8,776 bases of DNA from Spirochaetae bacterium HGW-Spirochaetae-9 (GCA_002839205.1 PGXP01000055.1:1-8776), one strand, 5' to 3'. Shown: positions 1 to 5,587, numbered from the stretch's first letter. The notes: a model not told the origin generated them from the sequence alone. Translations and numbers: made by a program.

Positions 1-39
1 TCGAAAATCAAGGAAAAATTAGCCCTTGAGGACTTCTAG
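1..39 (+). CDS. Possible C-terminal tail of an upstream protein (partial)
   Basis: Frame 1 from the window edge reads 12 codons (SKIKEKLALEDF) and stops at TAG (37-39). The other two plus frames stop at positions 20 and 28. The composition (K/E-rich, ending LEDF) is protein-like, but 12 residues cannot identify a family. The same frame stays open for another 21 codons after the TAG, to a second TAG at 103, so the first stop might be a late disruption or simply chance. No intrinsic terminator is visible between here and the tRNA. Low confidence; the upstream sequence would settle it. Confidence 0.25.
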   Translation, partial: SKIKEKLALEDF

Positions 40-78
40 ATCTATCAGTCGGGCTTCGACCTGGCAGAACAGGAGATA

Positions 79-108
79 TTGACAAGGCGAGGCATTTCTT
101 GGTAGTTT
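79..108 (+). promoter_or_regulatory. Weak candidate promoter for tRNA-Glu
   Basis: A perfect TTGACA (-35) lies at 79-84. About 18 bp downstream is a poor -10 candidate, TAGTTT (103-108), with 3 of 6 consensus bases. The position, about 40 bp before the tRNA 5' end, is right for a tRNA promoter, but the -10 is too weak to be sure. The tRNA could instead be read from further upstream. Confidence 0.25.
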
Positions 109-115
109 GCAGCCC

Positions 116-149
116 GGACATGGGACGAAAGTTCCCTTAATGTATGTCC
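116..149 (+). other. Leader hairpin that overlaps the tRNA 5' end
   Basis: GGGAC (122-126) pairs with GTTCCC (131-136, one bulged T) across a GAAA tetraloop. Outside it, GGACAT (116-121) is complementary to ATGTCC (144-149), which contains the first four bases of the tRNA acceptor stem (146-149). The leader could therefore transiently pair with the 5' side of the acceptor stem before RNase P cleavage. The complementarity is directly visible; any function is inference. Confidence 0.3.
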
Positions 150-217
150 CCATCGTCTAGCGGTTAGGACAGCGGGTTTTCATCCCGCCAACAGGGGTTC
201 GATTCCCCTTGGGGATA
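146..217 (+). tRNA. tRNA-Glu (anticodon TTC)
   Basis: A complete 72-nt cloverleaf can be folded by eye. The 7-bp acceptor stem pairs 146-152 with 210-216 (one G-U at the outer pair), and A217 is the discriminator. The D-arm spans 155-170. The anticodon stem GCGGG/CCCGC (172-176/184-188) holds the 7-nt loop TTTTCAT with anticodon TTC at 179-181. The variable loop is 4 nt, and the T-arm AGGGG/CCCCT carries TTCGATT. The 3' CCA is not encoded (the next bases are GTG), so it must be added by tRNA nucleotidyltransferase. TTC reads GAA and GAG. It stands alone here, followed after 18 nt by a strong terminator. Confidence 0.97.
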
Positions 218-235
218 GTGAAATGTATATGAAAG

Positions 236-281
236 CGGGCTGCCGGCGACGTACATCGCCAAGCAGCCCGTTTTTTATTTT
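236..281 (+). terminator. Rho-independent terminator after tRNA-Glu
   Basis: An 8-bp outer stem, CGGGCTGC (236-243) with GCAGCCCG (263-270), encloses a 5-bp inner stem, GGCGA (245-249) with TCGCC (256-260), around a 6-nt loop. T271-T276 and further T-rich bases follow directly. This is a classic plus-strand intrinsic terminator for the tRNA transcript. Read from the minus strand the same hairpin is followed by a weaker CTTTCATATACATTT tail, so it may also end the lipoprotein transcript that converges on it. Confidence 0.9.
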
Positions 282-318
282 ACTCGGCAATGATCGCCGA
301 TCGGTTCCAGTGAAGCGA

Positions 319-1152
319 TTATTTGCTGTTCGCTTTGTACAGGATTCCGGCGTATCCGTCGAATTCCGTAATCGTGGCCCCGGTGATCACGTCCGCCACG
401 GCCCACTGCCCATCGGCGCCCTGTCGGAAGTTTCCGGGAATAAAGCCGTTTGTCTTGAAAAAGGTTTCAATCTTGTAAATATTCGGCACCCAGTTATCCC
501 AATGCTTGCAGTACTTTTTGTTCTGACTCTTGTTCTTCTCGAGGGTAGCGCCGGGCATATCCTGGAAAAAAGCCGCGATTTCAAACTTTTCATAGCTTTT
601 GTCGACCTTTTTCAGCAGCCAGTAATTGCCGAAACGCATTTCCATGAAAAACCACGCGATGTTTTCTTCGCTCTTGGCAAAATGGGACACCACCTCACCG
701 GTCTTTTCCGAGGTATAGATGATCTGTCCGTTGGCATCGGCGCCTGCGGTGAAGACGACGTCTCCAACCTGGACATATTTGGCAAACTGAGTAGGAACGG
801 CTGTTCCATGCCCCTTGAACAGGGCGGTAAAAGTATTATCCTCACCGAGTTTTGCCATCTCGTCCTTGGTGATCTTGTTCGAGGCAAAATTGCCCCAGAC
901 AAGCATCGTATTCATCTCCTCGATATCGCAATCAGCCAACTGTCCGTCTTCCGTCCTGACGACGCCTTCCAGCACGTACATACCGTCATTGAGAACCTGG
1001 TATGCCTTTTTTACCTTGGTTTCCGGTACGTATGCCGCCGGTCCCGCCTTCGATTTGGCCTCAGGGGCAGGGCTGCCTGCGCAGGCTGCCAGACTCAGCA
1101 TCAGGACAGTCATTGCGGCCGAAAGCAGCACAATCCTCATTTTCCTTGCCAT
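319..1152 (-). CDS. FMN-binding-domain lipoprotein, probably covalently flavinylated
   Basis: A 277-aa exported lipoprotein. The N-terminus MARKMRIVLL is followed by a hydrophobic stretch and the lipobox L21-A-A-C24, so signal peptidase II would leave Cys24 lipid-anchored. From about residue 56, DGMYVLEGVVRTEDGQL resembles the start of FMN_bind domains. Near the C-terminus D254-V-I-T-G-A-T260-I-T262 fits the ApbE flavin-transferase signature Dxx(S/T)GATxT, in which the Thr of GAT (Thr260) receives FMN by a phosphoester bond, as in NqrC and RnfG. The protein would then be a one-electron carrier outside the cytoplasmic membrane. The middle is longer than a minimal FMN_bind domain and I do not recognise it. 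The start is fixed by a strong AAGGAG 7 nt upstream. No apbE, nqr or rnf gene lies nearby, so its redox partner is unknown. Family assignment rests mainly on the short motif. Confidence 0.75.
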   Translation of the reverse strand: MARKMRIVLLSAAMTVLMLSLAACAGSPAPEAKSKAGPAAYVPETKVKKAYQVLNDGMYVLEGVVRTEDGQLADCDIEEMNTMLVWGNFASNKITKDEMAKLGEDNTFTALFKGHGTAVPTQFAKYVQVGDVVFTAGADANGQIIYTSEKTGEVVSHFAKSEENIAWFFMEMRFGNYWLLKKVDKSYEKFEIAAFFQDMPGATLEKNKSQNKKYCKHWDNWVPNIYKIETFFKTNGFIPGNFRQGADGQWAVADVITGATITEFDGYAGILYKANSK

Positions 1153-1159
1153 TTTCCGT

Positions 1160-1183
1160 CTCCTTCCTGGAATCCTGTTCCAG
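1160..1183 (-). promoter_or_regulatory. Shine-Dalgarno and adjoining hairpin of the lipoprotein gene
   Basis: Read on the minus strand, AAGGAG (1165-1160) lies 7 nt before the ATG at 1152 and decides the start. A perfect 6-bp inverted repeat, CTGGAA (1167-1172) and TTCCAG (1178-1183) with a 5-nt loop, abuts the ribosome site on its 5' side. In the mRNA this small hairpin would sit against the SD and could tune initiation. The hairpin function is inference. Confidence 0.45.
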
Positions 1184-1196
1184 ATCGTTCATACAT

Positions 1197-1225
1197 TTGA
1201 CATGCTGATCGTACAACGGTCCAAT
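1197..1225 (+). promoter_or_regulatory. Candidate promoter toward the LapA-like gene
   Basis: A perfect TTGACA (1197-1202) is followed after exactly 17 bp by TCCAAT (1220-1225), which matches 4 of 6 bases of the -10 consensus. If used, the start would be near 1232, so the inverted repeat at 1231-1297 would fold at the very 5' end of the leader mRNA. On the opposite strand GATAAT (1229-1224) is a 5/6 -10 for the lipoprotein gene, but I find no good -35 for it. Confidence 0.35.
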
Positions 1226-1230
1226 TATCT

Positions 1231-1297
1231 GATCCGTTCGGTAGGACACATACGATAGATCGAACGGGGTGAGGGTATGTGCGTTACCGAACAGATC
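1231..1297. repeat. Large imperfect inverted repeat between divergent genes
   Basis: Two 23-nt arms, 1231-1253 and 1275-1297, pair in a single register. GATC/GATC is followed by one mismatch, GTTCGGTA/TACCGAAC (8 bp), a G-U plus two mismatches, then CACATAC/GTATGTG (7 bp), around a 21-nt loop. The loop contains CGAACGG (1261-1267), which can alternatively pair with CCGTTCG (1234-1240), so two mutually exclusive folds exist. There is no T-tract, so this is not an intrinsic terminator. It could be an operator, a 5'-leader RNA structure or a dispersed palindromic element. Confidence 0.7.
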
Positions 1298-1356
1298 TGG
1301 CCGAAATTTCAGGCTATCTTGTATCTGAGACGAAGGAATTATAAGGAAATAAAACC

Positions 1357-1701
1357 ATGATTCGAGTCATTGTAAGTGTAATTCTGCTTGTTCTTCTTGC
1401 CCTGCTGGTTTCATCCAATATCGGCTATACGACCTCGGTTGACCTGCTGGGGATACGCTTTATCGAAAATGTATCCGTAGTGGCAGTGAGCGCTCTCAGC
1501 TTTGCTTTTGGGATCGTCTACTCCCTGTTCATCTATTTTGGCAGCTATCGCCACAGCAAGGCCAAGCGGCAACTGGCAGACAAGGTCCGTACCATGAAGG
1601 AACGAGGGAAACAGCTCGATGTCCGGGAAGCGGAGAAAGAACGGACCGCGATATCAACCGTGGACGAAGGCACCTCGCCGACAACGTTGCCTCTGGTTTG
1701 A
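1357..1701 (+). CDS. Small two-helix inner-membrane protein, LapA/DUF1049-like
   Basis: A 114-aa protein with a hydrophobic helix at residues 2-19, a short periplasmic link (NIGYTTSVDLLGIRF), a second helix at about 38-62, then a basic, charged, probably coiled-coil tail (SKAKRQLADKVRTMKERGKQLDVREAEKER, written here as its key run at 67-96) and a Ser/Thr-rich end. This order matches the LapA family (lipopolysaccharide assembly protein A domain, formerly DUF1049): two TM helices and a cytoplasmic coil. In E. coli LapA works with LapB in LPS synthesis control. Spirochaetes often lack classical LPS, so the role here is open. AAGGA at 1343-1347 sits 9 nt before the ATG and supports the start. It is the first gene rightward from the inverted repeat and is followed by a 90-bp gap before the MobA-like gene. 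Confidence 0.65.
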   Translation: MIRVIVSVILLVLLALLVSSNIGYTTSVDLLGIRFIENVSVVAVSALSFAFGIVYSLFIYFGSYRHSKAKRQLADKVRTMKERGKQLDVREAEKERTAISTVDEGTSPTTLPLV

Positions 1702-1791
1702 AATGAGCTGATTTTCAGCAGTAACGCACTATGTACCTGGAATAGAACGACCAATTGCCGCTCTCAGGAAATCAAGGCATACTGATAAACC
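1702..1791 (+). other. Gap between the LapA-like and MobA-like genes
   Basis: It holds one small perfect hairpin, GCTGA (1707-1711)/TCAGC (1715-1719) with a 3-nt loop, just after the LapA-like stop. There is no T-run, so it is unlikely to be an efficient terminator. I see no convincing promoter, so the MobA-like gene may be co-transcribed with the LapA-like gene. Confidence 0.35.
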
Positions 1792-2541
1792 ATGATCAAC
1801 GTCGCGGCAGAGGGCCGCTTTTTGAGCGCCGCCATTCTCGCCGGGGGCGAGGGCAGACGCCTCGGCACCGTGGCAAAAGAAGGTATCGAAGGCCCTGAAG
1901 GCCCCATCGGCCCCGCCTTGGCGCGGCGTCTCGGCCGTGTATTCGAAGAACTCCTCGTGCTGACCAAGTGGCCTGAGTTCTACACCGAGCTTGCTTCCCA
2001 AACGGCCGGTCGAGCAGGGGCAGCGGACGAGAGGCCGCGAATCAGGACTCTTGACGACCTTCGCCCGGGTTTCGGTCCTCTTTCGGGCCTCCATGCCGCT
2101 CTTGCAAGCTCATCGAGCGAATGGATCTACCTGACAGCCTGCGATATGCCCGCTTTTTCGCCCGAGTTCGCCGCCTTCCTCCGAGATAAAATTGAGGCTG
2201 CCGAGGCCTTTGGCGAGCGAGCTTTAGGCGAGCGCCCTTTGGCCGCCCTGGCACGCTTCGGTTTGCATTTCGAACCCTTCCATGCTTTTTACCATCGTGG
2301 CCTCATCCCGCGCCTCGAGACCCTTTTTTCGCGAGCCTCGACCACAGGCGGGCGCCGCCCTTCCTTCAAGGATCTCTTCGAGGACCTGCCAGTTCTTTTT
2401 ATACCCGAGGATGAGGTACAGCGCTTCAGCCCCGATTGGTCGCTTTTCTTCAACATCAACACGCCCGAGGAACTTGAACGCTTCCGAGGAGCCAGTCATG
2501 GCGAAAAGCCGAAAGCCTCCAGTACATCCTTGTATTTATAG
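1792..2541 (+). CDS. MobA-like nucleotidyltransferase (molybdenum cofactor guanylyltransferase family)
   Basis: A 249-aa NTP_transf_3 (GT-A-like) protein. LAGGEGRRLG (16-25) is the nucleotide-binding loop with Lys29 after it. GPLSGLHAAL (95-104) and ACDMP (116-120, the metal-binding Asp) are hallmarks of MobA, and FFNINTPEEL (219-228) is the typical C-terminal motif. MobA joins GMP to molybdopterin to make the guanine dinucleotide cofactor. The family also includes MocA and less specific relatives, and no other moco gene is visible here, so substrate specificity is uncertain. The GPEGP stretch (34-38) replaces the usual NGxPL segment. An alternative TTG start at 1822, with AGAGGG 7 nt upstream, would give a protein starting just before AAILAGG, as MobA usually does; the ATG at 1792 has no clear SD. 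The last 46 bp overlap the 3' end of thiI on the other strand. Confidence 0.75.
   Translation: MINVAAEGRFLSAAILAGGEGRRLGTVAKEGIEGPEGPIGPALARRLGRVFEELLVLTKWPEFYTELASQTAGRAGAADERPRIRTLDDLRPGFGPLSGLHAALASSSSEWIYLTACDMPAFSPEFAAFLRDKIEAAEAFGERALGERPLAALARFGLHFEPFHAFYHRGLIPRLETLFSRASTTGGRRPSFKDLFEDLPVLFIPEDEVQRFSPDWSLFFNINTPEELERFRGASHGEKPKASSTSLYL
1809..1824 (+). promoter_or_regulatory. Alternative ribosome site and TTG start for the MobA-like gene
   Basis: AGAGGG (1809-1814) is 7 nt before an in-frame TTG (1822-1824). Initiation here would remove ten residues and place the nucleotide-binding loop about six residues from the N-terminus, as is usual for MobA. This looks better than the SD-less ATG at 1792, but it is a judgement from spacing only. 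Confidence 0.45.
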
Positions 2542-3692
2542 ACAAACCTTTCCGCCTTCGCGAGGCCTTCCTCGATGAGAGCCGTGAGCCTTAAATCGTT
2601 GTATGCCTTGGTTTGTTCCTTGAATGAAGGCTTCAGAAGCGGATGCTTCGGCGAGAAGAGCACGCAGCAGTCCTCATAGGGCAGAATCGAAATCTCATAG
2701 GTGCCGATCCGCTTTGCCATAATCGTCGTTTCTTCCTTGTCGATTCCGATGAGGGGGCGAAAGACGGGATGATGGGAGGGAGCTTCGGTTATCGCCATGT
2801 TCTCTGCCGTCTGGCTCGCCACTTGGCCGAGGCTTTCGCCGGTGATGATGGCGTCGGCGCCAATCCTGAAGGCGAGGATGTCGGCGGCTTCCATCATGGC
2901 GGAACGGAGCATGATCGTCGTCGCATCCTCAGAAGCCAGCTTCTTGATATGAATTTGTACATCGGTAAAGGGAACGACCCATAGGCGCAGGGACCCGCAC
3001 CATGCGGCGATCTTCACCGCCAGGCTTTCCACCTTTTTTTGGGCCTCCATGGAAGTATACGGATAGGCGTGAAAATAGACGCATTCCAGGGGAGCGCCCC
3101 GTTTGGCCATCATGTAGCCGGCAACGGGCGAATCGATGCCGCCCGAAAGGAGGAGAAGGCCTTTGCCGCTGGTGCCTGAGGGCAAGCCCCGTGGTCCCGA
3201 TTCCGTGTGCCCGTAGACGTAAGCCCTTTCCCTGATTTCGATGGTGACGACAAAATCAGGTTCGTGGACATCGACGGCGAGGGATGAAAATCGTTCGAGT
3301 ATGAATTCGCCAGCCTTCGCCGACATCGCATAGCTCCCGAGGGGAAAGCTTTTATCCGATCGCCGGGTTTCAACCTTGAATCGCGCATTTCCTGCGGCGA
3401 CGGCTTTTGCCGCGATGCTTGCAGCCGCTTCCAGGATAGCTTCAATCGTCTTGGGGCACATGAACGCCCTCGACCAGCCGTTAAGGCCAGGACAGCGCTT
3501 CAGAACGAACTCGGCGCGTTCGGCGTATTGTTCTTCGATAAAGAGAAAGAAACGGCCAGGATACTCCTCTATCCTGCAGCCTGTCCCGCTCAGGCGTTTG
3601 TGCAATTGCTGCACGAGGCGCCGCGTGAATTCCTTCTGATTCTCTTTCTTGAGCAGTATTTCTCCGGGCTTGATGAGGTAGAGGATTTCCAT
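2496..3692 (-). CDS. thiI: tRNA 4-thiouridine synthase ThiI (no rhodanese domain)
   Basis: A 398-aa cytoplasmic enzyme that adenylates U8 of tRNA and replaces its oxygen with sulfur to give s4U; many ThiI proteins also feed thiamine thiazole synthesis. An N-terminal ferredoxin-like region and a THUMP domain (to about residue 165) bind tRNA. The PP-loop ATPase motif SGGIDSP is at 183-189, GESLGQVASQT at 285-295, and EDCCVLFSPKHP at 340-351. Cys342/Cys343 lie where E. coli ThiI has the catalytic Cys344. The protein ends shortly after this domain, so the C-terminal rhodanese of E. coli ThiI is absent, as in Bacillus-type enzymes that take sulfur from a dedicated desulfurase. Other cysteines are C39, C67, C79, C204 and C232; no CxxC is present. 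It is the last gene of the operon, 15 bp after the desulfurase stop, with no clear SD. Its 3' end overlaps the convergent MobA-like gene. Confidence 0.95.
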   Translation of the reverse strand: MEILYLIKPGEILLKKENQKEFTRRLVQQLHKRLSGTGCRIEEYPGRFFLFIEEQYAERAEFVLKRCPGLNGWSRAFMCPKTIEAILEAAASIAAKAVAAGNARFKVETRRSDKSFPLGSYAMSAKAGEFILERFSSLAVDVHEPDFVVTIEIRERAYVYGHTESGPRGLPSGTSGKGLLLLSGGIDSPVAGYMMAKRGAPLECVYFHAYPYTSMEAQKKVESLAVKIAAWCGSLRLWVVPFTDVQIHIKKLASEDATTIMLRSAMMEAADILAFRIGADAIITGESLGQVASQTAENMAITEAPSHHPVFRPLIGIDKEETTIMAKRIGTYEISILPYEDCCVLFSPKHPLLKPSFKEQTKAYNDLRLTALIEEGLAKAERFVYKYKDVLEAFGFSP

Positions 3693-3707
3693 GGTGATGC
3701 TGTTGTA

Positions 3708-4925
3708 TCAGGTTTTCAGTCTGCGATACAAGTCGCCTGCTGTCTGGAGGAATATGTCGATGTCCTCCGGGCTTGTAGTCGGTCCAAAGGATACCCGGAT
3801 GGCTGAAAAAGCGATATCGGCAGGAAGGCCCATGGCATCGAGAATGCGGCGGCCTTTGGCCTTGCCGGTATGGGAGCAGGCCGAACCTGTTGAGACGGCA
3901 ATGCCTTCGTCGGAGAGGGCACGGGCAAGAACTTCGCCCCCAAGACCAGGAAAGGCTGCCGATACGATCCAGGGGCTCCAGCGGAGATCGCCGGCCTTGC
4001 GGCTCAGCGGTACAACCTGAGCTCCGGAGAAGGAACCGAGCCCCGTGAGAAGACGCGCCTCGAGGATTCGGGCATGGGCGATGCGCCATTCAAAGGCAGC
4101 GGCGGCAGCCGCTGCGCAACCTGCGAAGGCAGCGATCCCGAAGATGTTCTCCGTACCTGAGCGGATGCCTTCCTCCTGGCCGCCGCCGACGCAAAGGGGG
4201 TCGATGGGTGTGGCATGCCAGAGGGCTCCTACGCCCTTGGGACCTCCGATCTTGTGGGCGGAGAAAGCCGCGCTGCTGATCTGGCCGCCTGAGAGAGTGA
4301 AGGGTACCTTGCCCAAGGCTTGAACGCAGTCAACATGGAAGAGGGGAGCCTTGGGCAGGCGGAGGCTGGATGTGGCCGAGGCGATGGCGCTGCCAATGGC
4401 TTCTATATCCTGAATGGCGCCTGTCTCATTGTTCACCGTCATCACCGCAACAAGCTTTGTCGTTGGCCGAATAGCCTCGGCTATCTTCGAAGGCCGGATA
4501 CATCCATCGCTGTCGGGTTTGACGAGGGTAAGGCTGAAGCCGAGCTGCGACAAGGCTTCTGCCTGGGCATGAATCGCCGAATGCTCGATGGCGGAGACGA
4601 TAAGGTGAACTTCACCCCCTTCATCAGAGCCTTGAAATCGCTTCTTCTTCAGCGTTTTGAAGAGGGAGAGAAGAGGTATCTGATCGGCCTCCGTGCCCGA
4701 AGCGGTGAAGGCGATCTTTCCCCGCGGATCGATGGTTCCTGGGGCGGCAAGGGTGGCGAGAGAGGCTATAAAAGAGGCTCGCGAACGCTCAAGGCTCATC
4801 TTGGCTGCCTTTCCCGCGACATGGGGGCTCGACGGATTGGCATAGCTTTCAAGGGATTCTTCGAGAGCCTTGTTGAGAATGTCCCGATCGGGCGGCGTTG
4901 TGGCAGCCCAGTCCAGGTAGATCAT
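3708..4925 (-). CDS. Cysteine desulfurase (NifS/IscS-type, class V aminotransferase)
   Basis: A 405-aa PLP enzyme that removes sulfur from L-cysteine as an enzyme persulfide, giving alanine. The N-terminus MIYLDWAATTPP is the standard opening of this family (usually YLDNAATT). H115 (AIEHSAI), N165-N-E-T-G169, D199 (HVDCVQALGK) and K225 (SAHKIGGPKG, the PLP lysine) are in order. The persulfide cysteine is C350 in STGSACSHTGKAKG; the residues after it differ from the IscS form SACTSASLEP. An alanine run lies at 271-277. It starts 21 bp after the FTR gene without a strong SD and is followed after 15 bp by thiI, so it most probably serves as the sulfur donor for ThiI, like the NifZ-ThiI pair of Bacillus subtilis. 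A wider role in Fe-S assembly (including the FTR cluster) cannot be excluded. Confidence 0.93.
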   Translation of the reverse strand: MIYLDWAATTPPDRDILNKALEESLESYANPSSPHVAGKAAKMSLERSRASFIASLATLAAPGTIDPRGKIAFTASGTEADQIPLLSLFKTLKKKRFQGSDEGGEVHLIVSAIEHSAIHAQAEALSQLGFSLTLVKPDSDGCIRPSKIAEAIRPTTKLVAVMTVNNETGAIQDIEAIGSAIASATSSLRLPKAPLFHVDCVQALGKVPFTLSGGQISSAAFSAHKIGGPKGVGALWHATPIDPLCVGGGQEEGIRSGTENIFGIAAFAGCAAAAAAAFEWRIAHARILEARLLTGLGSFSGAQVVPLSRKAGDLRWSPWIVSAAFPGLGGEVLARALSDEGIAVSTGSACSHTGKAKGRRILDAMGLPADIAFSAIRVSFGPTTSPEDIDIFLQTAGDLYRRLKT

Positions 4926-4946
4926 GAAGCCAGCCCGGTCATCGTG

Positions 4947-5276
4947 TCACGATTCGTAGCGCCGGTCCGGTATTGACCCGGGGGCTTCGCCCGATGCGAG
5001 CTTCTGCTTCGAGATGTAGAGGGCGCAGAAACAGTTGCCGAATTCAGGGACATCGAGTTTCGACCAGACACAGGGACAGATCGCGTCCTTGTCTGTTTCA
5101 CGCGAGCCTTCCGAGTCCCTGCAGGGGCAAAGATAGTAGCCATAGCGATTATAGTTGGCCGTCAGTCCATCGATGAGTGTTTCATAGAATGACTCGTCCG
5201 GATTCAGTTCCCAGCCCTGCTTCTGCGCCACCATCCGCGAGAACAAGCGCGTCTGCTCCGCCGTTTTTTCCGTCAT
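4947..5276 (-). CDS. Ferredoxin:thioredoxin reductase catalytic (beta) subunit-like protein
   Basis: A 109-aa protein with all six FTR cysteines: CPC at 50-52, CPC at 67-69 and CFC at 82-84. In the family these bind a [4Fe-4S] cluster next to a redox-active disulfide, and electrons from ferredoxin reduce thioredoxin-fold partners in two one-electron steps. There is no variable (alpha) subunit gene, as is usual outside oxygenic phototrophs. In plant and cyanobacterial enzymes the third pair is CHC and the His acts at the active site; here it is Phe83. The start overlaps the glutaredoxin stop (ATGA, 5276-5273), with GGAGG (5285-5281) 4 nt before the ATG. The tight coupling strongly suggests that the neighbouring glutaredoxin is its electron acceptor. 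Family assignment is strong; partner and physiological target are inference. Confidence 0.9.
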   Translation of the reverse strand: MTEKTAEQTRLFSRMVAQKQGWELNPDESFYETLIDGLTANYNRYGYYLCPCRDSEGSRETDKDAICPCVWSKLDVPEFGNCFCALYISKQKLASGEAPGSIPDRRYES

Positions 5277-5587
5277 TTGCCCTCCGCCAACCCGAGTGTC
5301 CTCACCCAGTCGGGCTGTATGAAACCGACGAGATGTGAAGCGTCATCGATAACGGCAAAGGGGAAGGCTACGTTTTCGTTGAACTTTTCCTTCAGAATCT
5401 TTTTGATCTCGTTTTTTGTTTCCAAAGGGAGTTGGTCGACATGGATATACTTGTAGGAGAATCCTTTGTCATCGAGGAAGGACATGGCTTTCTTGCAGAA
5501 GCCGCAGGTCGACAGAGAATAGATGACGATTTCAGGACTGTTGATACTGCCTTTTTTTTCCACATACGCAAGTTCTTTCAGATTCAT
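5273..5587 (-). CDS. Glutaredoxin-like protein (CGFC active site)
   Basis: A 104-aa thioredoxin-fold protein. After an N-terminal extension of about 18 residues comes the first strand (EIVIYSLSTC), the dithiol active site C28-G-F-C31, and the cis-proline region AFPFAV (P76). The active site is of glutaredoxin rather than thioredoxin (CGPC) type. Its start overlaps the photolyase stop (ATGA, 5587-5584) and is preceded by a strong AAAGGAG (5599-5593) 5 nt upstream. Its stop in turn overlaps the FTR start. It is probably reduced by the adjacent FTR rather than by glutathione, and may deliver electrons to the operon's sulfur-transfer enzymes or to other targets. The lysine-rich N-terminal extension is slightly unusual, and the next in-frame Met (35) lies beyond the active site, so the chosen start is the only sensible one. 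Confidence 0.88.
   Translation of the reverse strand: MNLKELAYVEKKGSINSPEIVIYSLSTCGFCKKAMSFLDDKGFSYKYIHVDQLPLETKNEIKKILKEKFNENVAFPFAVIDDASHLVGFIQPDWVRTLGLAEGK

Noticed and set aside
284..300. TCGGC/GCCGA hairpin as a terminator of the lipoprotein gene
   Set aside because: It has only five base pairs and a 7-nt loop, and on the minus strand it is followed by A-rich rather than T-rich sequence. The larger hairpin at 236-270 is the better candidate.
223..1200. A 325-codon plus-strand open frame across the lipoprotein gene
   Set aside because: It is antisense to the lipoprotein, starts in the tRNA terminator region, and its protein has no recognisable motif. The minus-strand frame has a strong SD, a signal peptide and an FMN motif.
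2220..2240. Short direct repeat GGCGAGCG within the MobA-like gene
   Set aside because: It encodes the GER-ALGER repeat of a coding region with similar codons. Two imperfect copies are not evidence of a functional repeat.
4081..4120. GC-rich GCGGCGGCAGCC run
   Set aside because: It is the codon run for an alanine stretch (about 271-277) of the desulfurase, not a regulatory repeat or origin motif.
4320..4976. A 218-codon plus-strand frame across the cysteine desulfurase gene
   Set aside because: It is antisense to a desulfurase with all catalytic residues in place and shows no family features of its own.
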